A stretch of DNA of 64,000 bases from contig NZ_CP010951.1 in NCBI RefSeq assembly GCF_001580455.1, positions 310,001 through 374,000 of the forward strand, read 5' to 3'. The notes under the pieces are model-generated. The model was not told the DNA's origin. It was given only the letters and a program-made list of their open reading frames with translations, and made no database searches. Numbering within the stretch: the stretch's first letter is position 1; every line of letters starts with the position of its first letter. Positions 18,057 through 26,176 of this stretch are shown here, piece after piece. Made by a program: the position numbers and the translations under genes. Origin of the DNA: Ramlibacter tataouinensis. GTDB taxonomy: Bacteria; Pseudomonadota; Gammaproteobacteria; Burkholderiales; Burkholderiaceae_C.

Positions 18057-19259
18057 TTACTTCCGGCCGTTGCGGATCGGAACTTCCATCTCGTTCGGCT
18101 TGATTTCCTTCACGAGATGCAGGTCGGCCATGGCCCCGGGGCGCGCGCCCGGTGCCACGCGGAAGTGGTACATGGACTGCATGGCCTGGTGGTCTTCCTT
18201 GCGGAAGGTCATCATGCCCTTGGGCGTCTCGAAGCTCATGCCCTCCATCGCCGAGATCAGCTTCTCGGTGCCGGTATCGCCATTGGTCTTCTTCAGCGCC
18301 GAGACGATCGCCATGGCGGCGGAGAAGCCGCCGGCCGTGAAGAAGTCAGGCGGCGTCTTGAAGCGCGAGTAGTGGTTGGTCACCAGCCACAGGTTCGCCG
18401 GGTTCTTCGAGAAGCCGAAGTAGTAGTAGCTCGCGCCTTCCATGCCCGGGAAGTTGTTGTAGGGCACCATCGCCGGCAGGATGTTGCCGCCGGTGGCGAC
18501 TTCGATGCCGTAGCGCTTCTTCAGGTCCAGGTCGGCCAGCTTGGCGAACGGCGGGTTGGCGCCGGCCCAGATCACGAAGATCACCTTGCGGCCGGGCTTG
18601 TCCTTGAGGTTGTCGACGATCCGCTGGAAGCCGGCCGTGAAGTCCGTGGTGGTCGGCGGCAGGTATTCCTCGTGGGAGACCTTGGCCTTCTTGAGCGCAT
18701 CCTTGAAGGCCCTCACGCCGTCTCGTCCGAAGGCGTAGTCCTGCGCCAGCGTCGCCACCAGCGTGCCCGGTTGGTCCACCGTGACGGCATTGGAGATCGC
18801 GTCCTGCGAGCTGCTGCGGCCGGTGCGGAAGATGTAGCGGTTCCACTTCTCGCCGGTGATCGAGTCGGCCACCGCCGGCTCGACCAGCAGTACCTTCTTG
18901 TATTCCTCGGCCACCGGCAGCATCGCCAGCGCCACGCCGGAAGACGTCGGGCCCATCGCCAGGTCGACCTTGTCGTCCGCATAGGAAGCGGCCAGCAACG
19001 ACTTGCCCAGGTCCGGCTTGCCCTGGTCGTCCTTCTCGATGATCACGATCTTGCGGCCATTGACGGCCATGGTGCCGTTGGTCGCGTACTCCAGGCCCAG
19101 CAGCAGTCCGGCCTGGGTCTGCTTGCCGTAGGCCTCGAGCGGGCCGGTGCGGCTGTAGATATGCGCGATCTTGATGTCCTTCGCCTGGGCGAAGGCCACC
19201 GGGGCCGTGATCGTGGAGGCGGCGAGAGCGGCGAGCGCAAGCCAGGAACGGCGTTTCAT
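18057..19259 (-). CDS. Liv-type ABC transporter substrate-binding protein
   Basis: Periplasmic type I binding protein (Peripla_BP_6/LivK fold), 400 aa. A signal peptide (MKRRSWLALAALAASTITAP, cut near AFAQA) leads to the family start KIAHIYSRTGPLEAYGKQTQAG. The typical MGPTSSGVALAMLPVAEEYKK and RTGRSSSQDAISNAV follow. It is the first gene behind the sigma-54 promoter at 19301-19316 and is followed by a terminator-like hairpin. The ligand is unknown. Leucine is possible, but the flanking PHB depolymerase and esterases point to hydroxyacids or short esters. Confidence 0.9.
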   Translation of the reverse strand: MKRRSWLALAALAASTITAPVAFAQAKDIKIAHIYSRTGPLEAYGKQTQAGLLLGLEYATNGTMAVNGRKIVIIEKDDQGKPDLGKSLLAASYADDKVDLAMGPTSSGVALAMLPVAEEYKKVLLVEPAVADSITGEKWNRYIFRTGRSSSQDAISNAVTVDQPGTLVATLAQDYAFGRDGVRAFKDALKKAKVSHEEYLPPTTTDFTAGFQRIVDNLKDKPGRKVIFVIWAGANPPFAKLADLDLKKRYGIEVATGGNILPAMVPYNNFPGMEGASYYYFGFSKNPANLWLVTNHYSRFKTPPDFFTAGGFSAAMAIVSALKKTNGDTGTEKLISAMEGMSFETPKGMMTFRKEDHQAMQSMYHFRVAPGARPGAMADLHLVKEIKPNEMEVPIRNGRK

Positions 19260-19300
19260 GTTGTCTCCTGATAATGAACTGCGGAAAACGGTTGAGCCGA

Positions 19301-19316
19301 AGCACGGCCCGTGCCA
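19301..19316 (-). promoter_or_regulatory. Sigma-54 promoter of the depolymerase/ABC unit
   Basis: On the minus strand TGGCACGGGCCGTGCT matches the sigma-54 consensus TGGCACG-N4-TTGCW in all but one position. It has the obligatory GG-N10-GC spacing. It lies about 40 bp upstream of the binding-protein ATG. The adjacent gene encodes a sigma-54 activator with GAFTGA, which supports the call. Confidence 0.85.
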
Positions 19317-19381
19317 ACGCGGAAGAGCTTTGATTTCATTGGAAAATCCTGATCGCCCAGGCGTGCTTGTCTGTTTTTCAT

Positions 19382-19410
19382 ACAGTCGAAACTGTTCGCT
19401 TTTCGAACAG
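19382..19410. promoter_or_regulatory. Palindromic upstream activator site candidate
   Basis: CTGTTCG (19392-19398) and CGAACAG (19404-19410) form a perfect inverted repeat around CTTTT. It overlaps ACAGT-CGAA-ACTGT (19382-19395). The centre is about 110 bp upstream of the predicted start from the sigma-54 promoter, the usual range for an enhancer. It lies 12 bp beyond the activator's stop codon, so a role in that transcript's 3' end is also possible. Confidence 0.6.
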
Positions 19411-19421
19411 ATGCATGAAAT

Positions 19422-20888
19422 TCAGACAGCCGCTTCCAGCCGCTCGTAGAGCTTGGCGCGCGAGATGCCGAGCAGCTTCGCCGCCGCGACCTTGTTGCCC
19501 GAAGTCGCGGCCAGGGCCGCCGCGATCGCCTGGCGCTCCACTTCCGCGACCTGCTCGGCCAGCGGCCGCAGCGCAGTCGGCGAAGCCGCGCCCGGGGCCG
19601 CCGCCACGGCAGCGGCCGGCGCCACCTGCTTGATGCCGGACTCGCGCAGCACCTCGCCGACGTCGCGGGCGTCGATGTGCTGCGACTCGCCGCGCATGGC
19701 GGCCTGCTCCAGCACGTTGCGCAACTCGCGGATGTTGCCGCGCCACGCCTGCGCGGCCAGCAGGGCGATCGCCTCGGGGCTCAGGTCCGGCGGCGGCGTC
19801 GCGTTGCGCAGGCCGATGTCTTCGGCCAGCACCTCGACCAGCGCCGGAATGTCGGCGCGGCGTTCGCGCAGCGACGGCACGCGGATCGGCAGCACGTTGA
19901 GCCGGTAGTACAGGTCCTCGCGGAACTTGCCCTCGCGCACCAGCTGCGCCAGGTCGCGCGAGGTGGCCGCGATCACGCGCGCATCGAACGGGACCAGCTT
20001 GTTGGACCCGAGCGGCTCGATCTCGCCTTCCTGCAGCGCGCGCAGCAGCTTGGGCTGCAGGCTCGGCGGCATGTCGCCGATTTCGTCGAGGAACAGGGTG
20101 CCGCCGTCGGCAAGCTTGAACTTGCCGTCGCGGCCCTTGCGGTCGGCGCCGGTGAAGGCCCCGGGCGCGACGCCGAAGAATTCGGCCTCCAGCAGGGTGT
20201 CGGGAATCGCCGCGATGTTCACGCTGACCAGCGGGCCGGAGGCTCGGCCCGAGGCCGCGTGGATCGCGTGCGCCAGCAGTTCCTTGCCGGTGCCGGTTTC
20301 GCCCAGCAGCAGCACCGGGCTGGACGACATGGCGGCGCGGCGCGCCTGGCGCTTGACTTCCACCGCCGCCGGGCTGCTGCCGACGAAACTTGCCAGCGTG
20401 TACTTGTGGCGGCGCTGCGTCGCCAGTTCGCGCCGGGCGTCGTCCAGGTCGCGCTGCAGGTGCGCGAACTTGCTGATCAGGGGTTGGAGCGTCGTCTCGG
20501 GATGGTCGAACAGCACGATGCCGATGGCGCCGATCAATTCGCCCTGGTCGTCGCGCAGCGGCAGCCGGCTGACGACGAAGGTGCCGGCCTTGTTGGTCAG
20601 GAGGTCGATCAGGATCGCCTGCCCGGTTTCCAGCACGCGGCGCATCTGCGTGTTCGGCACCACGTCTTCGACCATGTGGCCGACGAACTGGTCGACCGAG
20701 GAGAAGCCGAGTGCCGGCAGGAAGCGCTTGTAGCCCTCGTTCACCCAGACGATGCGGCCGGTGCGATCCAGCAGGAACATGCCTTCGCTCGTGCTGGAGA
20801 ACAGGTGGAACATCGAGCGCGCCGCCAGCTCGAGGATGCTTTGCGCATCGAGCGGCAGCGCCTGGGACTGCAGGGAATTCGCGGGCAT
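19422..20888 (-). CDS. Sigma-54-dependent transcriptional activator with PAS sensor
   Basis: Bacterial enhancer-binding protein, 488 aa. An N-terminal PAS-like domain (about residues 30-140, with FLLDRTGRIVWVNEGYKRF) replaces a receiver, so it probably senses a small molecule rather than being phosphorylated. The AAA+ domain has Walker A GETGTGKE (196-203), GAFTGA (243-248) for sigma-54 contact and Walker B LFLDEIGD. The C-terminal Fis-type helix-turn-helix (NKVAAAKLLGISRAKLYERL) ends the protein. It is encoded just upstream of the sigma-54 promoter at 19301-19316, which it most likely controls. It is also divergent from a tctC-like gene. Confidence 0.93.
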   Translation of the reverse strand: MPANSLQSQALPLDAQSILELAARSMFHLFSSTSEGMFLLDRTGRIVWVNEGYKRFLPALGFSSVDQFVGHMVEDVVPNTQMRRVLETGQAILIDLLTNKAGTFVVSRLPLRDDQGELIGAIGIVLFDHPETTLQPLISKFAHLQRDLDDARRELATQRRHKYTLASFVGSSPAAVEVKRQARRAAMSSSPVLLLGETGTGKELLAHAIHAASGRASGPLVSVNIAAIPDTLLEAEFFGVAPGAFTGADRKGRDGKFKLADGGTLFLDEIGDMPPSLQPKLLRALQEGEIEPLGSNKLVPFDARVIAATSRDLAQLVREGKFREDLYYRLNVLPIRVPSLRERRADIPALVEVLAEDIGLRNATPPPDLSPEAIALLAAQAWRGNIRELRNVLEQAAMRGESQHIDARDVGEVLRESGIKQVAPAAAVAAAPGAASPTALRPLAEQVAEVERQAIAAALAATSGNKVAAAKLLGISRAKLYERLEAAV

Positions 20889-21014
20889 TGTGGCAATGCT
20901 AACCCGGCCTCCTTCCCGCGAATCCGGGTTTGCCCCGACAGGAGACCGGACGGCTGACAGCGGTTCGACAGCTCATGCCGCCACTCTGTCGTCACCACTC
21001 TCAGGAGAGACCTC

Positions 21015-21974
21015 ATGCGCCGTGACCAGTTCCTCAAATCCGCCCTCGCCCTCGCGGCCTGCGGCGCCTTGCCGATGTCCGCGGACGCGGCCGGCGTCCT
21101 CAAGATGATGATCCCCGCCAACCCCGGCGGCGGCTGGGACACGACCGGGCGCGCGCTCGGGCGCTCGCTGCTGGACGCCAGGGCGGCTGACAACGTGCAG
21201 TACGAGAACAAGGGCGGCGCCGCCGGCGTCATCGGCCTTGCGCAGTTCGTGAACCAGGCCAAGGGTGACCCGAACGCGCTGATGATGATGGGCGCCGTGA
21301 TGCTGGGCGGCATCATCACGGGCAAGCCGCCGGTGCAACTGAACCAGGCCACGCCGATCGCGCGCCTGACCAGCGAATACAACGTGTTCGTCGTGCCGTC
21401 CAGTTCGCCGTTCAGGACCATGAAGGACGTGGTGGCGCAACTCAGGGCCGACCCGGCCAGCGTCAAGTGGGGTGGCGGCTCGCGCGGCTCCACCGAGCAC
21501 ATCGCCGCCTGCATGCTCGCGCGCAACGTCGGCGTCGATCCCCGGAAGGTCAACTACATCGCCTTCCGCGGCGGCGGCGAGGCGACTGCTGCCATCCTCG
21601 GCGGCAACGTCACCGTCGGCGGCAGCGGCTACAGCGAATTCGCGGACCATATCGCGTCCGGCAAGATGCGTCCGCTGGCCGTCACCTCGCAGAAACGCCT
21701 GTCCGGCATCGCCATCCCGACGATGAAGGAGTTGGGCTACGACGTCATCCTGGGCAACTGGCGCGGTGTCTACGCGGCGCCGGGCATTAGCGCCGACGAC
21801 CGTTCCAACCTGACGCAAGCGGTCATGGCGGCGACAAAGACCAAAGCCTGGAGCGAGGCGCTTTCCAAAAATGGCTGGACCCCCGCCGTTGCAACCGGCA
21901 AGGAGTTCGAGGACTTCGTCGAATACGAGTTCTCGAGTCTGCGAGCAATCATGTACCTGTCCGGCATGGTCTGA
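21015..21974 (+). CDS. Bug/TctC-family periplasmic binding protein (orphan paralogue)
   Basis: Tripartite tricarboxylate transporter binding protein, 319 aa. The N-terminal MRRDQFLKSALALAACGALP is a signal peptide with a Tat-like twin Arg. The family pieces IPANPGGGWDTTGRALG, NVQYENKGGAAGVIG and VKWGGGSRGSTEHIA are clear. It closely resembles the TctC encoded at 24278-25231 through most of its length. It stands alone on the plus strand, convergent with tctA, and lacks its own TctAB. It may share the same membrane subunits with a different ligand. It is divergent from the sigma-54 activator. Confidence 0.9.
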   Translation: MRRDQFLKSALALAACGALPMSADAAGVLKMMIPANPGGGWDTTGRALGRSLLDARAADNVQYENKGGAAGVIGLAQFVNQAKGDPNALMMMGAVMLGGIITGKPPVQLNQATPIARLTSEYNVFVVPSSSPFRTMKDVVAQLRADPASVKWGGGSRGSTEHIAACMLARNVGVDPRKVNYIAFRGGGEATAAILGGNVTVGGSGYSEFADHIASGKMRPLAVTSQKRLSGIAIPTMKELGYDVILGNWRGVYAAPGISADDRSNLTQAVMAATKTKAWSEALSKNGWTPAVATGKEFEDFVEYEFSSLRAIMYLSGMV

Positions 21975-22007
21975 GCACCAGCGGCTCGAGTCCACAAACT
22001 CAAATTC

Positions 22008-22033
22008 AACGGGGCCGAAAAGGCCCCGTTTTC
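22008..22033 (+). terminator. Intrinsic terminator behind the orphan tctC
   Basis: AACGGGGCC (22008-22016) pairs with GGCCCCGTT (22022-22030) around GAAAA, and the stem runs into TTTTCC. It lies between convergent genes and could serve both. Confidence 0.8.
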
Positions 22034-22059
22034 CTCCGAGCTGAAGCGACCCTGGCGGT

Positions 22060-23565
22060 TCAGGCCGCCGCCGCCCGCCGGGCCGACATCAGGCGCACCA
22101 CGCGCGGCAGGATCAGCACCGCGAGGATGATCACGATCATCACGACCGACATGGGCCGCTGCAGGAAGACCATGCCGCTGCCCTCCCCGATCGACACCGC
22201 GTTGCGCAGCTGCGCTTCGGCCAGCGGCCCCAGGATCATGCCCACCACCACCGGCGCCGTCGGGAAGTCGAAGCGCCGCATCAGCACGCCGACGAGGCCG
22301 ATGCCATAGAGCAGCACCAGGTCGAACGCGCTCTGGCGCATGCCGTAGGCGCCGACCGTCGCGAAGATCAGGATGCCCGCGTACAGCTGCGGCTTCGGGA
22401 TCTTCAGCAGCTTGACCCACAGGCCCACCAGCGGCAGGTTCAGCACCAGCAGCATCAGGTTGCCGATGTAGAGCGAGGCGATCAGCGCCCACACCAGCGC
22501 CGCCGACGTGGTGAACAGCTGCGGCCCGGGCTGCAGGCCGTAGTTCTGGAAGGCGCCCAGCAGGATGGCGGTGGTGTTGGAGGTCGGGATGCCCAGGGTC
22601 AGCAGCGGGATCAGTGCCGCGGTCACCGAGGCGTTGTTCGCCGCCTCGGGACCGGCCACGCCTTCGATCGCGCCGGTGGTGCCGAACTCCGCCTGGTTGC
22701 TGCCCTTGGCCAGCTTTTTCTCGACGGCATAGCTCAGGAAGGTCGGGATCTCGGTGCCACCGGCGGGGATGCAGCCGAAAGGAGCGCCGATGAAGGTGGC
22801 GCGCAGCCATGCCGGGATCGAGCGCTTCCACTCGCGCCGGGTCATGTAGACCTTGGTCAGCTTGTTCTGCGACTCGTCGACCTTGCCTTCGAAGAGCGCG
22901 GCGTACAGCACCTCCGACACCGCGAACAGGCCCACGGCCACCAGCACGATCTCGATGCCGTCCAGCAGCTCGGGGACGCCCAGCGTGTAACGCGCCTGGC
23001 CCGAGATCTGGTCGAGGCCGATCAGGCCCACCGCCAGGCCGATGAACAGCGAGGTCATGCCGCGCAAGGTGCTCGCCCCCAGCACCGCGCTCACCGTGGT
23101 GAAGGCCAGCACCATGAGCAGGAAATACTCCGGCGGCCCGAGCTGCACGGCGAACTCCGCGACATAGGGCGCGAACAGCGTGACCATTACCGTGGCGATG
23201 GTGCCGGCCACGAAGGAGCCGATGGCCGCGGTGGCCAGCGCCGCGCCGGCGCGGCCGCTCTTGGCCATCTTGTTGCCTTCCATGGCGGTCACCATGCTGG
23301 CGGTCTCGCCCGGCGTGTTCAGCAGGATGGAAGTGGTCGAGCCGCCGTACATCGCGCCGTAGTAGATGCCGGCGAAGAAGATCATGGAGGCGGTGACTTC
23401 GACCTTGGCGGTGATCGGCAGCAGCATGGCCACGGCCACGGCCGGCCCGATGCCGGGCAGCACGCCCACCGCTGTGCCCAGCGCGCAGCCGACCAGCGCC
23501 CACAACAGGTTGGCCGGCGTGATGGCCAGCGCGAAACCATGCAGCAGCGATTGCAGGATGTCCAT
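22060..23565 (-). CDS. tctA: Tripartite tricarboxylate transporter, large membrane subunit TctA
   Basis: Twelve-helix membrane subunit, 501 aa, of a secondary transporter for carboxylates working with a periplasmic TctC. The conserved repeats LPGIGPAVAVAMLLPIT and YGGSTTSILLNTPGE are near the N-terminus. The region IPTFLSYAVEKKLAKG and LIPLLTLGIPTSNTTAILLGA mark the second half. It is the last gene of the tctC-tctB-tctA unit and ends in an alanine-rich tail. The substrate is not predictable from sequence. Confidence 0.93.
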   Translation of the reverse strand: MDILQSLLHGFALAITPANLLWALVGCALGTAVGVLPGIGPAVAVAMLLPITAKVEVTASMIFFAGIYYGAMYGGSTTSILLNTPGETASMVTAMEGNKMAKSGRAGAALATAAIGSFVAGTIATVMVTLFAPYVAEFAVQLGPPEYFLLMVLAFTTVSAVLGASTLRGMTSLFIGLAVGLIGLDQISGQARYTLGVPELLDGIEIVLVAVGLFAVSEVLYAALFEGKVDESQNKLTKVYMTRREWKRSIPAWLRATFIGAPFGCIPAGGTEIPTFLSYAVEKKLAKGSNQAEFGTTGAIEGVAGPEAANNASVTAALIPLLTLGIPTSNTTAILLGAFQNYGLQPGPQLFTTSAALVWALIASLYIGNLMLLVLNLPLVGLWVKLLKIPKPQLYAGILIFATVGAYGMRQSAFDLVLLYGIGLVGVLMRRFDFPTAPVVVGMILGPLAEAQLRNAVSIGEGSGMVFLQRPMSVVMIVIILAVLILPRVVRLMSARRAAAA

Positions 23566-23580
23566 GCGAGTGTCCTGGCG

Positions 23581-24093
23581 CTAGATCCAGCCGGTGCCGG
23601 TCAGCCCCGGCAGGTTGATGGCCAGGAATTGGGTGAACATCCAGAACACCGGCGCCGAGATCGCCGCGCCCGTGAACGCATCGATGGCGAAGGTGCGCGG
23701 GGTGCCGGCGGCCTGCCCCTGCGCCCGGCGCAGCCCCTGCACCGCGAGCACATAGCACAGGGTGCAGCTGAGGATGAAGCCGATGGTGGTGATCAGCGCC
23801 GCGTTGAGCAGCAGCCCGGCCGACACCCAGACGAAAGCCCACCAGTTGCCGCGGTCTTCGCCGCTGGGCGGCGCCATGCTGCGAAAGCCGCCGGTGCGCG
23901 CCTCCACGACGATGAGGATGCCGCACACGAAGAGCACACTGGCGACCAGCCAGGGCAGGAAGTTCGGTCCGACGCCGCCATAGCCGGCGCCCGACGGTAT
24001 CGAGACGGCGCCGGCGGCCAGCGCGATGCCGACCGCGGCCACCCCGGCGCCGACCAGGGTCTGCGCCAGCACCGATTGCGGTTCATGCGTCAT
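23581..24093 (-). CDS. tctB: Tripartite tricarboxylate transporter, small membrane subunit TctB
   Basis: Four-helix TctB subunit, 170 aa. Hydrophobic segments are at about residues 12-32, 45-65, 85-125 and 140-165, with the family pattern GPNFLPWLVASVLFVCGI. Start ATG 24091-24093 follows the palindromic element, so the element separates it from its binding-protein gene. It ends 16 bp before tctA. Confidence 0.88.
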   Translation of the reverse strand: MTHEPQSVLAQTLVGAGVAAVGIALAAGAVSIPSGAGYGGVGPNFLPWLVASVLFVCGILIVVEARTGGFRSMAPPSGEDRGNWWAFVWVSAGLLLNAALITTIGFILSCTLCYVLAVQGLRRAQGQAAGTPRTFAIDAFTGAAISAPVFWMFTQFLAINLPGLTGTGWI

Positions 24094-24113
24094 GGCTGGC
24101 GCGACCGTACTGG

Positions 24114-24281
24114 GTAGTGGCCTGTAGCCTTGAAATGGGAGTCGAGGGACGCGCGAGACGGGGTGCGATGCAAGGCGCAAAGCACAGCGATGCCCGGTGG
24201 CATCGCGAGCATTTGCAACGCCGCAGCGCGCCACGTATCGCGTGGACAGCGACTTCCGATTTCAGGGTTATAGGCCACTAG
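24114..24281. repeat. 168-bp palindromic intergenic element (element B)
   Basis: An imperfect palindrome along its full length. The left arm begins TAGTGGCCTGTAGCC (24115 on) and the right arm is its near complement, ending in CACTAG at 24281 (19 of the first 22 positions match). The centre is GCGATGCC-CGGT-GGCATCGC. The stretches CAAGGCGCAAAGCACAG (24171-24187) and GCGAGCATTTGCAACGCCG (24205-24223) recur almost unchanged in element C at 46.7 kb. The right arm contains the TAG stop codon of tctC (24278-24280). It lies inside the tctC-tctB-tctA unit and may act at the RNA level. Confidence 0.85.
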
Positions 24282-25231
24282 ACCATGCCCGACTTGACCA
24301 TCGTGGCGCGCAGGCTCGCGAATTCGTCATCAACGAACTTGTCGAACGCCGGGCCGGTCAGCACCGCCGGGGTCCAGTCGTTCTTCTCGAGCGACTCCTG
24401 CCACGACTTGGTCTTGAGCGCGGCCAGCACCATGTCGGTCAGCGCCTTGCGCTGCGCGTCGTTGAGGCCGGGCGCGCCGTACACGCCGCGCCAGTTGCCG
24501 ATCTCGACGTCGATGCCCTGCTCCTTGAGCGTGGGCACGTTGTTCAGGCGCTTGGGCGCCGTGACGGCGATCGGCTTCATCTTGCCGGCCTTGATGTACT
24601 CGGCGAACTCCGAGTAGCCGCTGCCGCCCACCGTGACGTTGCCGCCGAGGATGGCCGCGGTGGCCTCGCCGCCGCCGCGGAAAGCCACGTAGTTGATCTT
24701 GGAAGGATCGACGCCCACCTTCGACGCGATCATGGCCGCGGCAATGTGCTCGGTGGAGCCGCGCGAGCCGCCGCCCCACTTGACGCTGCCCGGGTCCTTC
24801 TTGAGCTGCGCCACCACGTCGGCCATGGTCTTGAACGGCGAGTTGGCGGGCAGCACGAACACGTTGTACTCGCTGGTCAGGCGCGCGATCGGCGTGGCCT
24901 GCGACAGATTCACCGGCGGCTTGCCGGTGATGATGCCGCCCAGCATCACGGCGCCCATCACCATCATCGCGTTCGCGTCGCCCTTGCTGCCGTTGACGAA
25001 CTGCGCCAGGCCCAGCGCGCCGGCCGCGCCGCCCTTGTTCTCGTAGGTCACGCTGTCGGCCGACTTGGCTTCCTGCATGGCCTTGCCCAGCGCGCGGCCG
25101 GTGGTGTCCCAGCCGCCGCCGGGGTTGGCCGGAATCATCATCTTCACGTTGGCGGCGGCGCGGGCGTGCAGCGGCAGCGCGCCGGCCGCGGCCAGCGCGG
25201 CCAGGCTCTTGAGGAACTCGTCTCTACGCAT
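24278..25231 (-). CDS. tctC: Tripartite tricarboxylate transporter binding protein TctC
   Basis: Periplasmic binding protein of the Bug family, 317 aa. It has a signal peptide (MRRDEFLKSLAALAAAGALP) and the same core motifs as its paralogue at 21015 (IPANPGGGWDTTGRALG, GGAAGALGLAQFV). The start ATG 25229-25231 has GGAG upstream. The stop TAG is formed within the end of element B, while the paralogue ends in the same residues (SGMV) with TGA. It is the first gene of tctCBA and divergent from tctDE, the usual arrangement for a citrate-type system. Confidence 0.93.
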   Translation of the reverse strand: MRRDEFLKSLAALAAAGALPLHARAAANVKMMIPANPGGGWDTTGRALGKAMQEAKSADSVTYENKGGAAGALGLAQFVNGSKGDANAMMVMGAVMLGGIITGKPPVNLSQATPIARLTSEYNVFVLPANSPFKTMADVVAQLKKDPGSVKWGGGSRGSTEHIAAAMIASKVGVDPSKINYVAFRGGGEATAAILGGNVTVGGSGYSEFAEYIKAGKMKPIAVTAPKRLNNVPTLKEQGIDVEIGNWRGVYGAPGLNDAQRKALTDMVLAALKTKSWQESLEKNDWTPAVLTGPAFDKFVDDEFASLRATMVKSGMV

Positions 25232-25374
25232 GGGGTGACTCCTAGTTGTTCGTAACAGGACTCGTGGATGATGCGCCCGGTGCCTGTCAAACGGCTGTCC
25301 TGCATGATTGGGGAAACTACTAGTCCGTCCACTGGGCCCGCCCCCTGAGCCGCCTGCACTAAGCTCGCTCTCCA

Positions 25375-26055
25375 ATGAAAGTTTTGCTGGTCGAAGACGA
25401 TCCCTCCATGCGCAGCACGCTCGAGCGCACGCTGACGCGGCGGGGGTTCCACCTCGATGCCTGCGGCGACGGCCGGCAGGCGCTGTCCCTGTGGAAGTCG
25501 GCGCGGCCGGACGTCGTGATGTTGGACCTGAGCCTGCCCGGCCTCGACGGGCTGGACGTGCTGCAGCAGGCGCGCGCCGAGGGGCTCGCCGCGCCGGTCC
25601 TGATCCTCACCGCGCGCGGCACGGTGGGTGACCGCATCCTCGGCCTCAATTCCGGCGCGGACGACTACCTGCCCAAGCCCTTCGACCTGGATGAGCTCGA
25701 GGCGCGCCTGCGCGCGCTGGCGCGCCGCCGGCCGGGCCCGGCGGCGGCCAAGCCGGCAGACGAGTCGCTGGAGTTCGGCCGCCTGCGCTACGACAAGGCC
25801 AGCGGCGCGGTGTACCACGGGGACGACGTGCTGGAGCTCACGCCGCGCGAATCGGCGCTGCTGGCGGCGCTGCTGGCGCGGCAAGGCCAGGCGATGGCCA
25901 AGGAGAAGCTGTTCGAACTGGTATTCGCCGGCGAGCCCGAGGTGCAGTACGAGGCCATCGAGGTGGTGGCCTACCGCTTGCGCAAGAAGCTGGCGCCCAC
26001 CGGTGTCTCGCTGGTCACGCTGCGCGGGCTGGGCTACCTGTTGAAGGCCGGATGA
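25375..26055 (+). CDS. tctD: OmpR-family response regulator TctD
   Basis: Two-component regulator, 226 aa. The receiver domain has the acidic pair E7/D8/D9, phosphoacceptor Asp51 (VVMLDLSLPG) and Lys in PKPFDLDEL. A winged-helix DNA-binding domain (about residues 130-222, LTPRESALLAALLARQGQ) follows. It is divergent from tctC and followed by its kinase, so it most likely switches on tctCBA. Its stop is part of ATGA, where a small repeated frame could begin. Confidence 0.93.
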   Translation: MKVLLVEDDPSMRSTLERTLTRRGFHLDACGDGRQALSLWKSARPDVVMLDLSLPGLDGLDVLQQARAEGLAAPVLILTARGTVGDRILGLNSGADDYLPKPFDLDELEARLRALARRRPGPAAAKPADESLEFGRLRYDKASGAVYHGDDVLELTPRESALLAALLARQGQAMAKEKLFELVFAGEPEVQYEAIEVVAYRLRKKLAPTGVSLVTLRGLGYLLKAG

Positions 26056-26176
26056 GCCGCACGGCCGCTCCGAAGGCGAATAGCACCGCAGCCCGCCAGG
26101 GCGGAGGTTGTCGAATGCTCCGCACGGCCGCTCCGAAGGCGAACAGCACCGCAGCCCGCCGGGCGGAGCTTATCCA
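26052..26176. repeat. 63-bp direct tandem duplication between tctD and tctE
   Basis: Unit 1 starts at 26052 and unit 2 at 26115, and the tctE ATG stands where a third unit would begin (26177). The units are nearly identical over GCACGGCCGCTCCGAAGGCG and the following 25 bases. Each ends in GGGCGGAG, a ribosome-binding-like stretch just before an ATG. Without the repeats, tctD and tctE would overlap as ATGA. Confidence 0.8.

Noticed and set aside
20889..21014. A second sigma-54 promoter for the orphan tctC
   Set aside because: TGGCAATGC near 20890 lacks the GG-N10-GC spacing on the plus strand, so I do not claim it.
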